64,000 bases of DNA from Bacillota bacterium (GTDB lineage Bacteria > Bacillota > Clostridia > Clostridiales > Clostridiaceae): the NCBI GenBank assembly GCA_021781745.1, contig JAJXWH010000003.1, positions 1 through 64,000 on the forward strand. The letters are read 5' to 3'. Shown here piece after piece: positions 45,184-54,855 of this stretch. The translations under genes and the position numbers were made by a program. The first letter of the stretch is position 1; the number at the start of each line of letters is the position of its first letter. The notes beneath the pieces are model-generated. The model was not told the DNA's origin. It was given only the letters and a program-made list of their open reading frames with translations, and searched no databases.

Positions 45184-46398
45184 TTATACAAACATTTGTT
45201 GAATCAAACCCCTTTTTAGTTGATTTAAACATTTTAGCTTTTCTTGTTCTCTTTCTATTTTTGAATCTATCTTTGATAGAATACTAGCTATTTTTTCTTG
45301 TTCTTCAAATGATGGAATATTGATGCTAAACTTTTTTAACCATCCAGTATTTAAATTTTTTTGGGAAGATCCAGCTATTTTTTCTTCTACTTGCTTAGCA
45401 AATAAACTTGATTTCATCCATTGCACAATAAATGAATTTAAAACACATTCACTTTTTACTCTCAAAAATCCTAAACTTACAAAAATACAAAATTCATTAT
45501 CAAAATCTATAATTATTGGATTACCTAAAGTCCCAACTCGCCCAAACAATATATCACCTTTTTTAGGTTTTGCATTACTTGTAGCATTAGCAAATTCCTC
45601 TTTACTTATAAACTTCGTATCAGCAAAATTTATTTTGTTATTCTTTAAATCTTTCACTGATAAAAATGGTATCCCCTCTTCAACATATGTGGGCGTGTAT
45701 GTTAACCCAAGAAAAATATGAACTATTTCATCAACTGTTTTATCTTTCCATTCAGCATAATACTGACCATTCTCATCCTTGAAACGTATCTCCTGTGAAA
45801 AAATCTTACTCATAATCCCATTTTTATACTCTTGTAAAGCTTCAACTTTTTCTTGTTGCTTTTCTATTCTTTTATCTAGTATTGACAAGAATTCAGCAAT
45901 CTTTTTTTGTTCATCTATTTTAGGTAATATTATGTTTAGATCATCAAATTCTTTTTGGCCTAAAGTTTTATTTCTTCCTGCACCACCAGGCGAAGCTAGT
46001 TCTAACAATGATTGACCTTTACTAGTTTTAAAAAAGTACGTTATATAATCTAAATCTAAAATTCCTTCTTTAGGTTTATACATTGGAAATCTATGAGACG
46101 CAATCATTCCTATCTCATTTTCAGTTGTTCTAGCTACAGCTCTTTCCCACGCAAAAACTATATTAACTATAAATACATTAGGTTCTATCCAAAAAACTCT
46201 TTTATTACCTAGTTCTTTTCCTGTAACTTCATCTTTATAGAAAAGACCTTTTCCATGTGATCTTATGCCTATTTGCCTATACTTTTCATTTCCTTTAACA
46301 TCAACACCATTTTTAACTTTATCAAAAATATTTTTTGATTTTTCTACTTTCCAATCTCCACTAAACTCCGGGAATCTAAGCTTTGGTGTTTTCTTCAT
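45184..46398 (-). CDS. hsdS: Type I restriction-modification specificity subunit S
   Basis: 404 residues from ATG 46398 with AAGGTGG upstream; a TTG at 46422 overlapping hsdM is less likely. Two target-recognition domains are each followed by a conserved helix: FLSILDKRIEKQQEKVEALQ and ILSKIDSKIEREQEKLKCLN. The N-terminal KTPKLRFPEFSGDW is a common S opening. It sets the DNA sequence read by the HsdM/HsdR complex. It is the last gene of the hsd operon; 45000-45180 holds only a short remnant frame. Confidence 0.92.
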   Translation of the reverse strand: MKKTPKLRFPEFSGDWKVEKSKNIFDKVKNGVDVKGNEKYRQIGIRSHGKGLFYKDEVTGKELGNKRVFWIEPNVFIVNIVFAWERAVARTTENEIGMIASHRFPMYKPKEGILDLDYITYFFKTSKGQSLLELASPGGAGRNKTLGQKEFDDLNIILPKIDEQKKIAEFLSILDKRIEKQQEKVEALQEYKNGIMSKIFSQEIRFKDENGQYYAEWKDKTVDEIVHIFLGLTYTPTYVEEGIPFLSVKDLKNNKINFADTKFISKEEFANATSNAKPKKGDILFGRVGTLGNPIIIDFDNEFCIFVSLGFLRVKSECVLNSFIVQWMKSSLFAKQVEEKIAGSSQKNLNTGWLKKFSINIPSFEEQEKIASILSKIDSKIEREQEKLKCLNQLKRGLIQQMFV

Positions 46399-46411
46399 AT
46401 CATCCACCACC

Positions 46412-47956
46412 TTATATTCCAAGTTCTTTTAAGAGCACGTCTAATTCTTTATCAATATCAGCTATCTCTTCATCAATTTTTCCAATCTTAGCTTTAACTT
46501 CATTGATATCAATAGGTTCTTCTTCTTCAAATGTGTCTACATACCTTGGAATGTTTAAATTATAATCATTTTCTTTGATTTCATCTAAAGTTGCTACATA
46601 AGCATATTTATCTACTGTTTCTCTCTTTATATAAGTATCTACTATCTTTTCTACATCACTATCACGAAGTACATTTTGATTTTTGCCTTTTTCAAATCCT
46701 CCTGAAGCATCTATAAATAGTATATTATCAGTATTTTCTCTACATTTCTTAAATACTAAAATAACTGTAGGTATTGATGTTCCAAAGAATATATTTACGG
46801 GTAAGCCTATTACTGCATCTAGGTAGTTCTTTTCTTTGATTAAGTATTCTCTTATAGTTCCTTCTGAAGCGCCTCTAAACAGTACTCCATGAGGAAGTAC
46901 AACTGCCATTGTTCCTTTATCATCTAATTGATAGATCATGTGTTCAATAAATGCATAGTCTGCTTTTGATTTTGGTGCAAGCTTTCCATAAACACTAAAT
47001 CTTTCATCATCTAAAAATCTATCATCTGCACTCCAATTAGCTGAATAAGGAGGATTTGCAACAACTGCATCAAATCTCATATCTATATGCATTGGATGCT
47101 CTAGAGTATCATCATTTTTTATATCAAAGTTTTGATATGATACATCATGAAGGAGCATATTCATACGGGCTAAGTTATAAGTTGTAGAAGTTAGCTCTTG
47201 ACCATAGAATTTACGTACATTGGCTTCTTTTGAAACTCTTAAAAGCAATGATCCAGATCCGCAGGTTGGGTCATATACATTTCTTAAATCTTTTTTTCCT
47301 ATAGTAACAAGCTTTGCTAAAATTTTTGATACTTGTTGTGGTGTATAGAATTCTCCTGCTTTTTTACCTGCACTTGCTGCAAATTGAGATATTAAATACT
47401 CATAAGCATCTCCAAGAACATCAATTTCGGCATCATCATGCTTAAAGTCAATTTGTTCTATATTTCCCATTACCTTAGCCATAAGTTTCGAACGGCTTTT
47501 TACATCCTTACCAAGCTTTGTTGAAGATAAGTCCATATCATCAAACAAATGATCAAAATCATCTTGGCTGCTATAGCCTAGTGTTGATTCTGTAATATCA
47601 TTTATAGCACCCTGAAGCATCTCTATATCAAATGATCCATCTTCAATTGCTTTTATTAAAGATGAAAATAAATACTTGGGTTCAATAAAATAACCAATTT
47701 GACCAAGTAACTCTTCTTGAAGAGCTTCCCTCATTTCATCATCTTTCCAAGCTTCAGTGTAAGAAATATTATCTTCTGAAAGTAGTTTTTCTGCACGATC
47801 TTCTAACTTTTCTGAAAGATATCTATAAAATATTAACCCTAATATATAGTTTTTAAATTCGTTTGCTTCTAAAGTTCCTCTTAAATCATTTGCTATGGCC
47901 CATAATCTTGTATGAAGATTTGCTTGTTGTTCTTGTTGTTTTTCACTTACTGACAT
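46412..47956 (-). CDS. hsdM: Type I restriction-modification methyltransferase subunit M
   Basis: 514 residues. N-terminal helical HsdM_N (LHTRLWAIANDLRGTLEANE). S-adenosylmethionine motif I DPTCGSGSLLLRV and catalytic NPPYSANW define an N6-adenine methyltransferase. The C-terminal coiled coil (AKIGKIDEEIADIDKELDVL) contacts HsdS. GGAGG lies upstream and the start overlaps the half-S gene end by 10 bases. It is length-typical and intact. Confidence 0.95.
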   Translation of the reverse strand: MSVSEKQQEQQANLHTRLWAIANDLRGTLEANEFKNYILGLIFYRYLSEKLEDRAEKLLSEDNISYTEAWKDDEMREALQEELLGQIGYFIEPKYLFSSLIKAIEDGSFDIEMLQGAINDITESTLGYSSQDDFDHLFDDMDLSSTKLGKDVKSRSKLMAKVMGNIEQIDFKHDDAEIDVLGDAYEYLISQFAASAGKKAGEFYTPQQVSKILAKLVTIGKKDLRNVYDPTCGSGSLLLRVSKEANVRKFYGQELTSTTYNLARMNMLLHDVSYQNFDIKNDDTLEHPMHIDMRFDAVVANPPYSANWSADDRFLDDERFSVYGKLAPKSKADYAFIEHMIYQLDDKGTMAVVLPHGVLFRGASEGTIREYLIKEKNYLDAVIGLPVNIFFGTSIPTVILVFKKCRENTDNILFIDASGGFEKGKNQNVLRDSDVEKIVDTYIKRETVDKYAYVATLDEIKENDYNLNIPRYVDTFEEEEPIDINEVKAKIGKIDEEIADIDKELDVLLKELGI

Positions 47957-48546
47957 TTTTTAATTTCCTCCTTAAGTTTGTTAATCATTAATTGATTATA
48001 AAGTTCATTTTCTAGGATATTTCTTTCAAATAAGAGTTTTTCCTTTCTCTTTTTAAGTTTATACATCCTACCTATTTTTCTTTGAATATCTAAAGGTGGT
48101 AAAGGTATATCCAGCCCTCTAAGCATTTGAATAGATAAAGCTCTGATTATAGTTCCTTGCATAGCAATTGTTAACTGCTTTTGTATTTCAGGATGCTCAT
48201 TAAAATACCAAATAAAATAAAAAGGATCTATTTTATTTTCATCGAATTCTATCATGGCGAAATTTGAGGTTATGAGCTTATTGTTATGATTTTCATTTAT
48301 CACTATAGATTTGTAAGAGGTAAGACCGATAATTGCCATATTAATCTTTGATAAATAAAGTGAGTCAAATTTATTTTTACATATGTTTACCTTTTGAATT
48401 TCCTCTTTACCACTATACTGACCAATTTCTCTACTTAAGTCCTGCATTGTAAATATAGGATAAGTGTCAAAATCATCATAAGATTTGGCTTCTATTCTTG
48501 AAAGAGTAGCTCCATGAGTTACCTTTCCAATAGCGTCTATTTTCAA
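47947..48546 (-). CDS. Half-size type I specificity protein (single recognition domain)
   Basis: 199 residues from TTG 48546 after GAGGTGAG. One recognition domain (YPIFTMQDLSREIGQYSGKE, FAMIEFDENKIDPFYFIWYF) is followed by one conserved helix (IPLPPLDIQRKIGRMYKLKK). Full S proteins have two. It lies between hsdR and hsdM, in a complete operon that already has a full-length hsdS at the far end. It could form a dimeric specificity module or mix with the full S subunit. No frameshift or missing part is visible. Confidence 0.85.
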   Translation of the reverse strand: MKIDAIGKVTHGATLSRIEAKSYDDFDTYPIFTMQDLSREIGQYSGKEEIQKVNICKNKFDSLYLSKINMAIIGLTSYKSIVINENHNNKLITSNFAMIEFDENKIDPFYFIWYFNEHPEIQKQLTIAMQGTIIRALSIQMLRGLDIPLPPLDIQRKIGRMYKLKKRKEKLLFERNILENELYNQLMINKLKEEIKKCQ

Positions 48547-48641
48547 AATCTCACCTCATTTCTTGCTATTATATAAAATAGCATAACAAAAATAGCAGGA
48601 AACCACAATAGTTTTCTGCTATTTTTAAAAATAACTATATT

Positions 48642-51407
48642 TCATTCATACTTTGATGCATTTTTAACAATAAAGTCTTTTATATTTTCAACTAATTTCT
48701 TTTTCTTTAAGAAAGGTAGATTTAACGTCTCACTAACCTTATCACTAATTTCTTTATGATCTATAATTCCACTATATTCATACTCTGAAACATGCTCTTT
48801 AATCACATCAGGTTCAACGCCTACTTCATAAGAAAAATCCTCTATTTCTTTTTTTCTTTGATTATCTTCAAATTCATTGAATGCGTCATCAACAGAATCA
48901 TTTGAAGTAAGATTTGGCACTACTTCTTCTAAGAATGATTTTATTAAATCTACTTTTAATCTTAATTCTTCATTATCAGCTCTATTAAGTTCTCCAATAA
49001 TGTGCTTTACATCTTTCTTTTTATTGTCTTCATTATCAAAATCTATATTTCTAATCAAATTCATAATATAAGCAACATTTATCTTATCTGTATGCATAAG
49101 CTCTATAGAAAAATCAATATCTGATAAAATTGACACTTTGTCATCTTCTGTTCGTTTTACTGATTCATATAGCATAATATACTTGCTTCTAAAATCTTGA
49201 TAAGTTTGTTCACTTATTCCAATTTTATCTTCTTTAAATTCAAATTCAGTGAATGTTTGAAGCTTCACTAAGGTATTGGATAACTCTCTAAAAGCAATTA
49301 TAAATTTCTTTTTATCTTCCTCACTTTCAAGTAAATCTACATCACTTGGAGTTAATGCTATATTAAATAAATTCTTCACATTTTCCTTAAATTGCTTTAA
49401 ATAATATTTATAACTCTCCATAAGAATAGTATCAGTATCATGTGTTAATGAAAATAGGCATATAGCCTCATCTGTCTTTTTCTTTAAATTTCTATAGCAT
49501 ACTATATTACCATAAGGCTTTGTAACTTTTTCCGTACGGTTAGTCCTTGAAAATGCTTGTAGTAATGAGTGATATACTAGGTTTTTATCTACATATAAAG
49601 TGTTTAATGTTTTACTATCAAATCCTGTTAAAAACATATTTACAACTATAAGAATATCAAGTTGTACTGATTTCACCTTTTTAGTTACATCTGTAAAATA
49701 GTTTGAAAAAGTGTCTGTAGAATAGTTTGTATCAAACATATTGTTATAATCTTTTATTATTCTTTCTAAACTCTCTCTAGAATGTTCATCTTTACCTTCA
49801 CAATCTTCATTCTGACCATAGGTAAAGATTGCACCTATTTTCAGATTGTGATTTAGTTCTTTAAATTTATCATAGTATTTTATAAGCATATTAATATCTT
49901 TTACAGCAAATAAGGCATTATATTGCTTATTTCTAGTGTTTGTAGCATGATTATTAATTATATGTTTTGCTACTATATTTATACGATCATCACTCATAAA
50001 TACTTCATCTTTATCAATAGCTTTAGCTTTAGTATCATCATTTTCATCAAATTGACCTTTAAAAGTTGATATATATTCTACTGAAAATCCTAAAACATTC
50101 TCATCTTTTATAGCATCTTTTATAAGGTAATGATGTAAACGCTTTTCAAAAATATCATCTGTTACCCGTCCATCTTGGCTTTTATTTTCATTAAACCTTG
50201 GTGTTCCTGTAAATCCAAAATATTGAGCTTTAGAAAAATATTTATTTATAAGAGTGTGCATTTTACCAAACGTAGATCTATGACATTCATCTATAATAAA
50301 AATTACTTTTTCATTTTTATAAGCATCCATTATGGCGGCATATTTGGGTTTCTTTATAGCATTAGTCATTTTTTGTATTGTAGTAACTATTAAAGATGTA
50401 TTAATATTTTCAATTTGTTCTATTAATTTTTTTGTATTATCTGTTGAGTCTACGCAGTCTGCTTCAAATTTATTAAATTCTTTTATAGTTTGTCCATCTA
50501 AATCTTTACGGTCAATAAGGAAAAAGACTTTTTTAATACTTGGCTCATTTGAAAGTATTTGACTCGCTTTAAAGGATGTTAAAGTTTTACCACTACCTGT
50601 AGTATGCCAAATGTATCCATTATTATTTGTCTCTAAAGCTCTATTTAAAAGTGATTCCACAGCATAAATTTGATAAGGCCTCATAACCATAAGTAATTTT
50701 TCAGTATCATTTATAACCATATAGCGAGCAATAACTTTTGAAATAAAGCATTTTTCTAAAAATGTAGCTGTAAAGTCGCTTAAATTACTGATTCTTTGAT
50801 TTTTTTCATTAGTCCAAAAGAAGGTGTTAGTAAATAAAATTTCACTATCGCTATTAGCAAAATATTTTGTATCAACTCCATTACTTATAATAAAAACTTG
50901 AATATATCTATATAATCCATAATAAGAGTGTTTCTTGTATCTACCTACTATCTGATTAAAGGCCTCTTTTAAGCCTAATCCCCTTCTTTTTAATTCTATT
51001 TGAATAAGTGGAAATCCATTAATAAGCAAGGTAACATCATAGCGATTAGTATACTTTCCTATTACTGTAGTTTGACTAGTTACTTGAAATTGATTTTTGC
51101 ACCAGTGTTTTGAATCAAAAAATTCAACATAAAACTTAGATCCATCATCTCTTTCCAATTCAAACTTATCTCTAAGATTCTTAGCACTCTGAAATATACT
51201 TTTACCTTCAATATAACGCATAATACGTTCAAATTCCTTATCACTTAAAGGAACACCATTAAGCTTTTTCTCATTATGTTTACTAAGTTGCACTCTAAAA
51301 TTTTCAATTAATTCTTCTTCATTTGTTATTCTAACGTATTTGTAATCTTGATCAACAAGTTGTCCAACTAATTGTTTTTCTAATTCCGCTTCACTCTGGT
51401 ATCCCAT
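48642..51407 (-). CDS. hsdR: Type I restriction enzyme R subunit
   Basis: 921 residues, intact. The nuclease domain has NRYDVTLLINGFPLIQIELK (PD-ExK). The motor has Walker A HTTGSGKTLTSFKA, DECH box FIIDECHRSTFG, motif III GFTGTPRF, and motif VI QAFSRTNR. The C-terminal 200 residues are helical for complex assembly. It cuts unmodified DNA after translocation with HsdM and HsdS. It is the first gene of the operon hsdR - half S - hsdM - hsdS. Confidence 0.95.
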   Translation of the reverse strand: MGYQSEAELEKQLVGQLVDQDYKYVRITNEEELIENFRVQLSKHNEKKLNGVPLSDKEFERIMRYIEGKSIFQSAKNLRDKFELERDDGSKFYVEFFDSKHWCKNQFQVTSQTTVIGKYTNRYDVTLLINGFPLIQIELKRRGLGLKEAFNQIVGRYKKHSYYGLYRYIQVFIISNGVDTKYFANSDSEILFTNTFFWTNEKNQRISNLSDFTATFLEKCFISKVIARYMVINDTEKLLMVMRPYQIYAVESLLNRALETNNNGYIWHTTGSGKTLTSFKASQILSNEPSIKKVFFLIDRKDLDGQTIKEFNKFEADCVDSTDNTKKLIEQIENINTSLIVTTIQKMTNAIKKPKYAAIMDAYKNEKVIFIIDECHRSTFGKMHTLINKYFSKAQYFGFTGTPRFNENKSQDGRVTDDIFEKRLHHYLIKDAIKDENVLGFSVEYISTFKGQFDENDDTKAKAIDKDEVFMSDDRINIVAKHIINNHATNTRNKQYNALFAVKDINMLIKYYDKFKELNHNLKIGAIFTYGQNEDCEGKDEHSRESLERIIKDYNNMFDTNYSTDTFSNYFTDVTKKVKSVQLDILIVVNMFLTGFDSKTLNTLYVDKNLVYHSLLQAFSRTNRTEKVTKPYGNIVCYRNLKKKTDEAICLFSLTHDTDTILMESYKYYLKQFKENVKNLFNIALTPSDVDLLESEEDKKKFIIAFRELSNTLVKLQTFTEFEFKEDKIGISEQTYQDFRSKYIMLYESVKRTEDDKVSILSDIDFSIELMHTDKINVAYIMNLIRNIDFDNEDNKKKDVKHIIGELNRADNEELRLKVDLIKSFLEEVVPNLTSNDSVDDAFNEFEDNQRKKEIEDFSYEVGVEPDVIKEHVSEYEYSGIIDHKEISDKVSETLNLPFLKKKKLVENIKDFIVKNASKYE

Positions 51408-51564
51408 AATTATCTCATCCTAACTATATAATCTATGTTTAAATATATAATACCATTTTATATTTAAAATTTAAACTTTTACCAAAAAAGAGATAATAAA
51501 CATAAAATATTCTATGCTTATCACATCAATTTAATTAATTATATTTATAATTCCTGTAATATCA

Positions 51565-52461
51565 CTATCTAATCCAAGTTCCATTTTCATCAACCTTCCA
51601 TCTATCATGTGTAACACAATCGCAATACATCCTTCCACCTTCATCAAAAGCATAGCATTTTCCATTAATCCACTTCCACATAGGCTTATCCTTACAACCT
51701 CTAACCATCTTGCAATTTTCATCTAAGTAATACCAGACATTATTGTTTTTATCCTGGTACCAGCAATTCTGCAAAGCATATCCCCTATCATCAAATATAT
51801 ACCACTCCCCCTCAATCTCCTGCCAGCCATTTTGCGATGTATAATAATATTTATTTTCTATATCCGTGCAATACCACCAACCAACATCATTACTATTCCA
51901 ACCAAATTTCCATTCTCCATTGCTAGAACCATCATCTCCCAATAATCCATTAACAATAGCCCTTGAAATAATCTCTGAATCATATTTATCTGCATCAGCA
52001 CTATCAGCAAATAAACATTCAACTAAAATTGCAGGCATAATAGTTTCATTAAGAACAATTAAGTTTCTTATTTTCACTCCTCTATTAGGTAGATTCAGAG
52101 CACTTGATAATTCATTGCATACTTTAGCAGCATATTGATTAGCTACTTCTGACTTTCCAAATACTAATACTTCAGGACCACTACCTCCTCCTGCATTAAT
52201 ATGAATTTCTACATAAAGATTAACTTCTATAGTTTGTGCTATTTGATTAGCTTGAACTGATCTAATATAGCAATCTTCACAGTTATATTTATTTCCTTCA
52301 TCAATCCTAAGTAAATTAACACCGTGGCCTTTCTCCTGTAAATACTGTGTAACTAAAGCTCCAATCTCTCTAGTGCACTTACTCTCATCAAGCCTCTCAA
52401 CAACTCCACATCCAATATTACCACTTGCAGTATGACCTACAGCTATTATAAAATTGCTCAT
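51565..52461 (-). CDS. N-acetylmuramoyl-L-alanine amidase with wall-binding repeats (endolysin)
   Basis: 298 residues. The Amidase_3 domain is residues 1-175 (AVGHTASG with zinc His, YVEIHINAGGG, AILVECLFAD with catalytic Glu). At least five tryptophan/tyrosine-rich wall-binding repeats follow (WKFGWNSNDVGWWYCTDIEN, GWQEIEGEWYIFDDRG, CWYQDKNNNVWYYLDENCKM and so on). No signal peptide, so export through a holin is expected. It cleaves the peptide stem from muramic acid. It is divergent from the sigma factor gene at 52658. Confidence 0.92.
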   Translation of the reverse strand: MSNFIIAVGHTASGNIGCGVVERLDESKCTREIGALVTQYLQEKGHGVNLLRIDEGNKYNCEDCYIRSVQANQIAQTIEVNLYVEIHINAGGGSGPEVLVFGKSEVANQYAAKVCNELSSALNLPNRGVKIRNLIVLNETIMPAILVECLFADSADADKYDSEIISRAIVNGLLGDDGSSNGEWKFGWNSNDVGWWYCTDIENKYYYTSQNGWQEIEGEWYIFDDRGYALQNCWYQDKNNNVWYYLDENCKMVRGCKDKPMWKWINGKCYAFDEGGRMYCDCVTHDRWKVDENGTWIR

Positions 52462-52657
52462 TTTACATCTCTCCCTATAATTCTTAATTTTTTTAATTAC
52501 TCATATACGTTATATGATTTTTAACCATATATACTATATGTAGAGGTAAATTTAATAACAAATACAATAAAACTACATAAACCTCTTCGAGCAATCTTTT
52601 AAAGAAATCTTGTAAGGATTTTATCCAAAACTCTTAACTGAATTAAAGGAGGTTTAC

Positions 52658-53245
52658 ATGGATTTTAATTATATTGAAGTTTTAGTTACCAAGTGCAAAG
52701 ATAATGATGAAGAAGCAAAAGAAAAATTAGCCGCTGAATTTAAACCTTTAATTTATAACATTTCTAAAAGAACCTTTATTGATGGCTATAACATGTATGA
52801 TATACAGCAAGAGTGCTTTGAATCACTTTTCAAGTCTGTTTCAATGTACAATATAAAAAAGCATAGATTCGTTGCTTATGCTACTAACGCCATTAAAAAT
52901 AATATCAAAGATCTTATAAAGAGAATTAAATCTAGAAGCTCCACTGAAGGTAATGAAGCATTAAGCTTACATTATAATTTTGAAAATGATCTTCCTTCAG
53001 AAGAAATTTCCACTGAAGTATCATTATGTGAAATGTGTGATTATGAAGATTTAAGACTGGCTTTAGATAATTTAACCCGAGAAGAAAAAGAATTTATAGA
53101 TTTTGTATTCTTTAAAAATTATACAGTTTTGGATTACTCTCATTTAAAGAATATGTGTTATCCTACTGCTATCCTAAAAAAGAACACTATTCTAAAGAAA
53201 ATACTAAACAATATATCTCATTATTATGAAGGCATCAAAGCGTAA
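52658..53245 (+). CDS. Sigma-70 family factor, UviA/TcdR-like
   Basis: 195 residues. Region 2 is KPLIYNISKRTFIDGYNMYD, IQQECFESLFKSVSMYNIKK, HRFVAYATNAIKNNIKDLIK. Region 4 is RLALDNLTREEKEFIDFVFF..MCYPTAILKKNTILKKI. The size and helix spacing fit the small clostridial sigma factors that drive toxin, bacteriocin or lysis genes (group 5). AAAGGAGG precedes the ATG and a terminator follows it. Its targets may include the RHH gene at 53881, which shares a 13-base upstream motif with it. Confidence 0.8.
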   Translation: MDFNYIEVLVTKCKDNDEEAKEKLAAEFKPLIYNISKRTFIDGYNMYDIQQECFESLFKSVSMYNIKKHRFVAYATNAIKNNIKDLIKRIKSRSSTEGNEALSLHYNFENDLPSEEISTEVSLCEMCDYEDLRLALDNLTREEKEFIDFVFFKNYTVLDYSHLKNMCYPTAILKKNTILKKILNNISHYYEGIKA

Positions 53246-53270
53246 AAACTCCAAGGCTCACTTGGAGTTT
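53244..53270 (+). terminator. Terminator of the sigma gene
   Basis: AAAAACTCCAAG / CTTGGAGTTT around GCTCA, followed by CTATTTTT, immediately after the stop codon. Confidence 0.85.
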
Positions 53271-53304
53271 CTATTTTTATACAATTATATTAATCTATAT
53301 CCAC

Positions 53305-53547
53305 TTATTCAAAATTAAAATTATTCACAACCTCTGTAGTTTTCTCCACATAATTATCAACAACTTGATCAATGCCATCACAAATATATTTAAGAGAACA
53401 TCCTTCACATTTATTAAGTATCCCCTCCGTAATTAAAGAACATTGAAGTTCATCATTAAAAGTAGAATTTCTAATTGCTAAAGCAATCTGCTTTTTATCA
53501 AAAATCTCTCCTTCCTCTGACCCAATCTTAATTTCATCTCTAATCAT
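53305..53547 (-). CDS. Small cysteine-containing protein
   Basis: 80 residues from ATG 53547 (GGAG 12 bases upstream; a TTG at 53565 is an alternative). It contains NKCEGCSLKYICDGIDQVV, with three clustered cysteines that could bind metal, and a helical tail. There are no known homologues in my knowledge. It lies between the sigma gene and the AT-rich repeat array on the opposite strand. Confidence 0.6.
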   Translation of the reverse strand: MIRDEIKIGSEEGEIFDKKQIALAIRNSTFNDELQCSLITEGILNKCEGCSLKYICDGIDQVVDNYVEKTTEVVNNFNFE

Positions 53548-53690
53548 TTTTACAACACACTCCAATAATTTATTTACAGCTTCAAAATTTAGCAGCTGCT
53601 ATTATTGATATATGTTTTATACTGTAACATAACATTAAAATCATGATTAAATTTGTATGCCTAATCTACTAACCCGCATTTTACAAGCAA

Positions 53691-53807
53691 ATTCTTAAGT
53701 TCTTAAATTCTAAAGAATATATATTCTTAAAATCTTACATTCTAAAATTCCTTAATTCTTAAATTCTAAAAAATTTATATTCTCAAATTCTTTAGAACTT
53801 TAGAATC
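53691..53807. repeat. AT-rich iteron-like array upstream of an RHH gene
   Basis: The block TTCTTAAATTCTAAA occurs at 53700 and 53756, with diverged copies (TTCTTAAAATCTTACATTCTAAA, TTCTCAAATTCTTTAGAA) filling the space between and after. Direct and inverted halves alternate. It ends 70 bases before the ribbon-helix-helix gene at 53881. Such arrays serve as operators or partition centromeres for RHH proteins, or as replication iterons. The rest of 53566-53880 is AT-rich with no gene. Confidence 0.6.
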
Positions 53808-53880
53808 TCTAATAAATAACCATATATACTTTAAGAGAATACATAAAAATGCTAAAAAACCAAGGGAGGTTATATAATTT

Positions 53881-54414
53881 ATGGCTAGAAGAAAAACATC
53901 AAACGTTCCTAAAAATGATTTTGAATATGATGAAGGTGAAGTCTATGGATTTACTAGCGAAACTCCTATAGCTGGTGACTGCATATCTTCCTTCTCTTTT
54001 GATGATTCTGATAATAATATTATTCAAACTAGCTCTGATTGTAAATCTAATAATAATTCTATTCAAGAAGATCCCAAAAACAATACTCAAGTTAATACTG
54101 CTTCGACTAGCAGCAACAATATTGAATATAATACAATCAACTCTACTAATTCTATAGAACTAAAAAATACTTTAAGCCCTACACAAGACATCTTTGATAA
54201 TAGGAAAACTCCACTACCTAATGGTGCCACTCCTGCCATTGATGGTGAAACTCCAAATATTAAAAGAAGCTACACCCTTAGAAGTTCTACTATAAGAAAA
54301 ATAAATGAATTAAAAAGCATACATCCAGATATCAATGTATGTGTCAGTACCATAGTTGATATTGCTATAGATTATTATCATAACCATATTGTAAATGAAG
54401 GTGGCACTCAGTAA
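53881..54414 (+). CDS. Ribbon-helix-helix protein with disordered N-terminal arm
   Basis: 177 residues. The first 125 are low-complexity, rich in Asn, Ser, Thr and Asp (NNNSIQEDPKNNTQVNTAST). The last 50 read KRSYTLRSSTIRKINELKSI, HPDINVCVSTIVDIAIDYYH: a beta strand and two helices of the RHH/CopG DNA-binding fold. Plasmid partition proteins of the ParG type have the same plan of flexible tail plus RHH. No ParA-like ATPase gene is seen in the window. AGGGAGG lies upstream. Confidence 0.7.
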   Translation: MARRKTSNVPKNDFEYDEGEVYGFTSETPIAGDCISSFSFDDSDNNIIQTSSDCKSNNNSIQEDPKNNTQVNTASTSSNNIEYNTINSTNSIELKNTLSPTQDIFDNRKTPLPNGATPAIDGETPNIKRSYTLRSSTIRKINELKSIHPDINVCVSTIVDIAIDYYHNHIVNEGGTQ

Positions 54415-54510
54415 TTTATTTCATATATTTCAACTTTAGATAATTATTTGTTCTCTAATATGAAATAATATATTTTATTTCATATATCCCTTATAGGAGG
54501 TGGTGGATTT

Positions 54511-54711
54511 ATGGAAGTAAATGAATTAATTAACCTTATTGTTAATAATGGCTTTCCCGTGGCAGTGTCTGCATATTTGCTAATACGCTTAGAGAAGCAA
54601 ATTGTTAGCTTAGCAAGTTCAATTAATAAGTTAAACACCATAATATCGGCTAAACTTGGTGTTGCTATTGATACAGAGAGTTCTACCGATGATTCTCATA
54701 AAGTGGCATGA
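54511..54711 (+). CDS. YvrJ family small membrane protein
   Basis: 66 residues. EVNELINLIVNNGFPVAVSA, YLLIRLEKQIVSLASSINKL is the typical YvrJ pattern: one membrane helix with GFP near its start, then R.E and a short amphipathic helix. Related to the BhlA/UviB holin-like proteins in size and plan. AGGAGGTGG precedes the ATG. It may be part of the lysis functions together with the endolysin at 51565. Confidence 0.82.
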   Translation: MEVNELINLIVNNGFPVAVSAYLLIRLEKQIVSLASSINKLNTIISAKLGVAIDTESSTDDSHKVA

Positions 54712-54715
54712 GCAA

Positions 54716-54754
54716 AAAGGCGATAAACATTGATTATTAGTGTTTATCGCCTTT
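54716..54754 (+). terminator. Terminator of the YvrJ gene
   Basis: AAAGGCGATAAACA / TGTTTATCGCCTTT, a 14-bp perfect stem, followed by AAATTTATTT. Confidence 0.85.
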
Positions 54755-54855
54755 AAATTTATTTGTATTAGAACACCGAAACTAAATAGTTTAATTTGAA
54801 TTTAAATTATAAAATGATACACAAATTAAGAAAATTACGAATCAATCTTGACCAC

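Noticed and set aside
38368-51407. The whole defence stretch as one new multi-gene system
   Set aside because: The modules have their own promoters and terminators (41830, 44932) and match known separate systems; co-location is island clustering.
53691-53807. CRISPR-like regular repeats
   Set aside because: Repeats are AT-only, irregular and without unique spacers; an operator or iteron array fits better.
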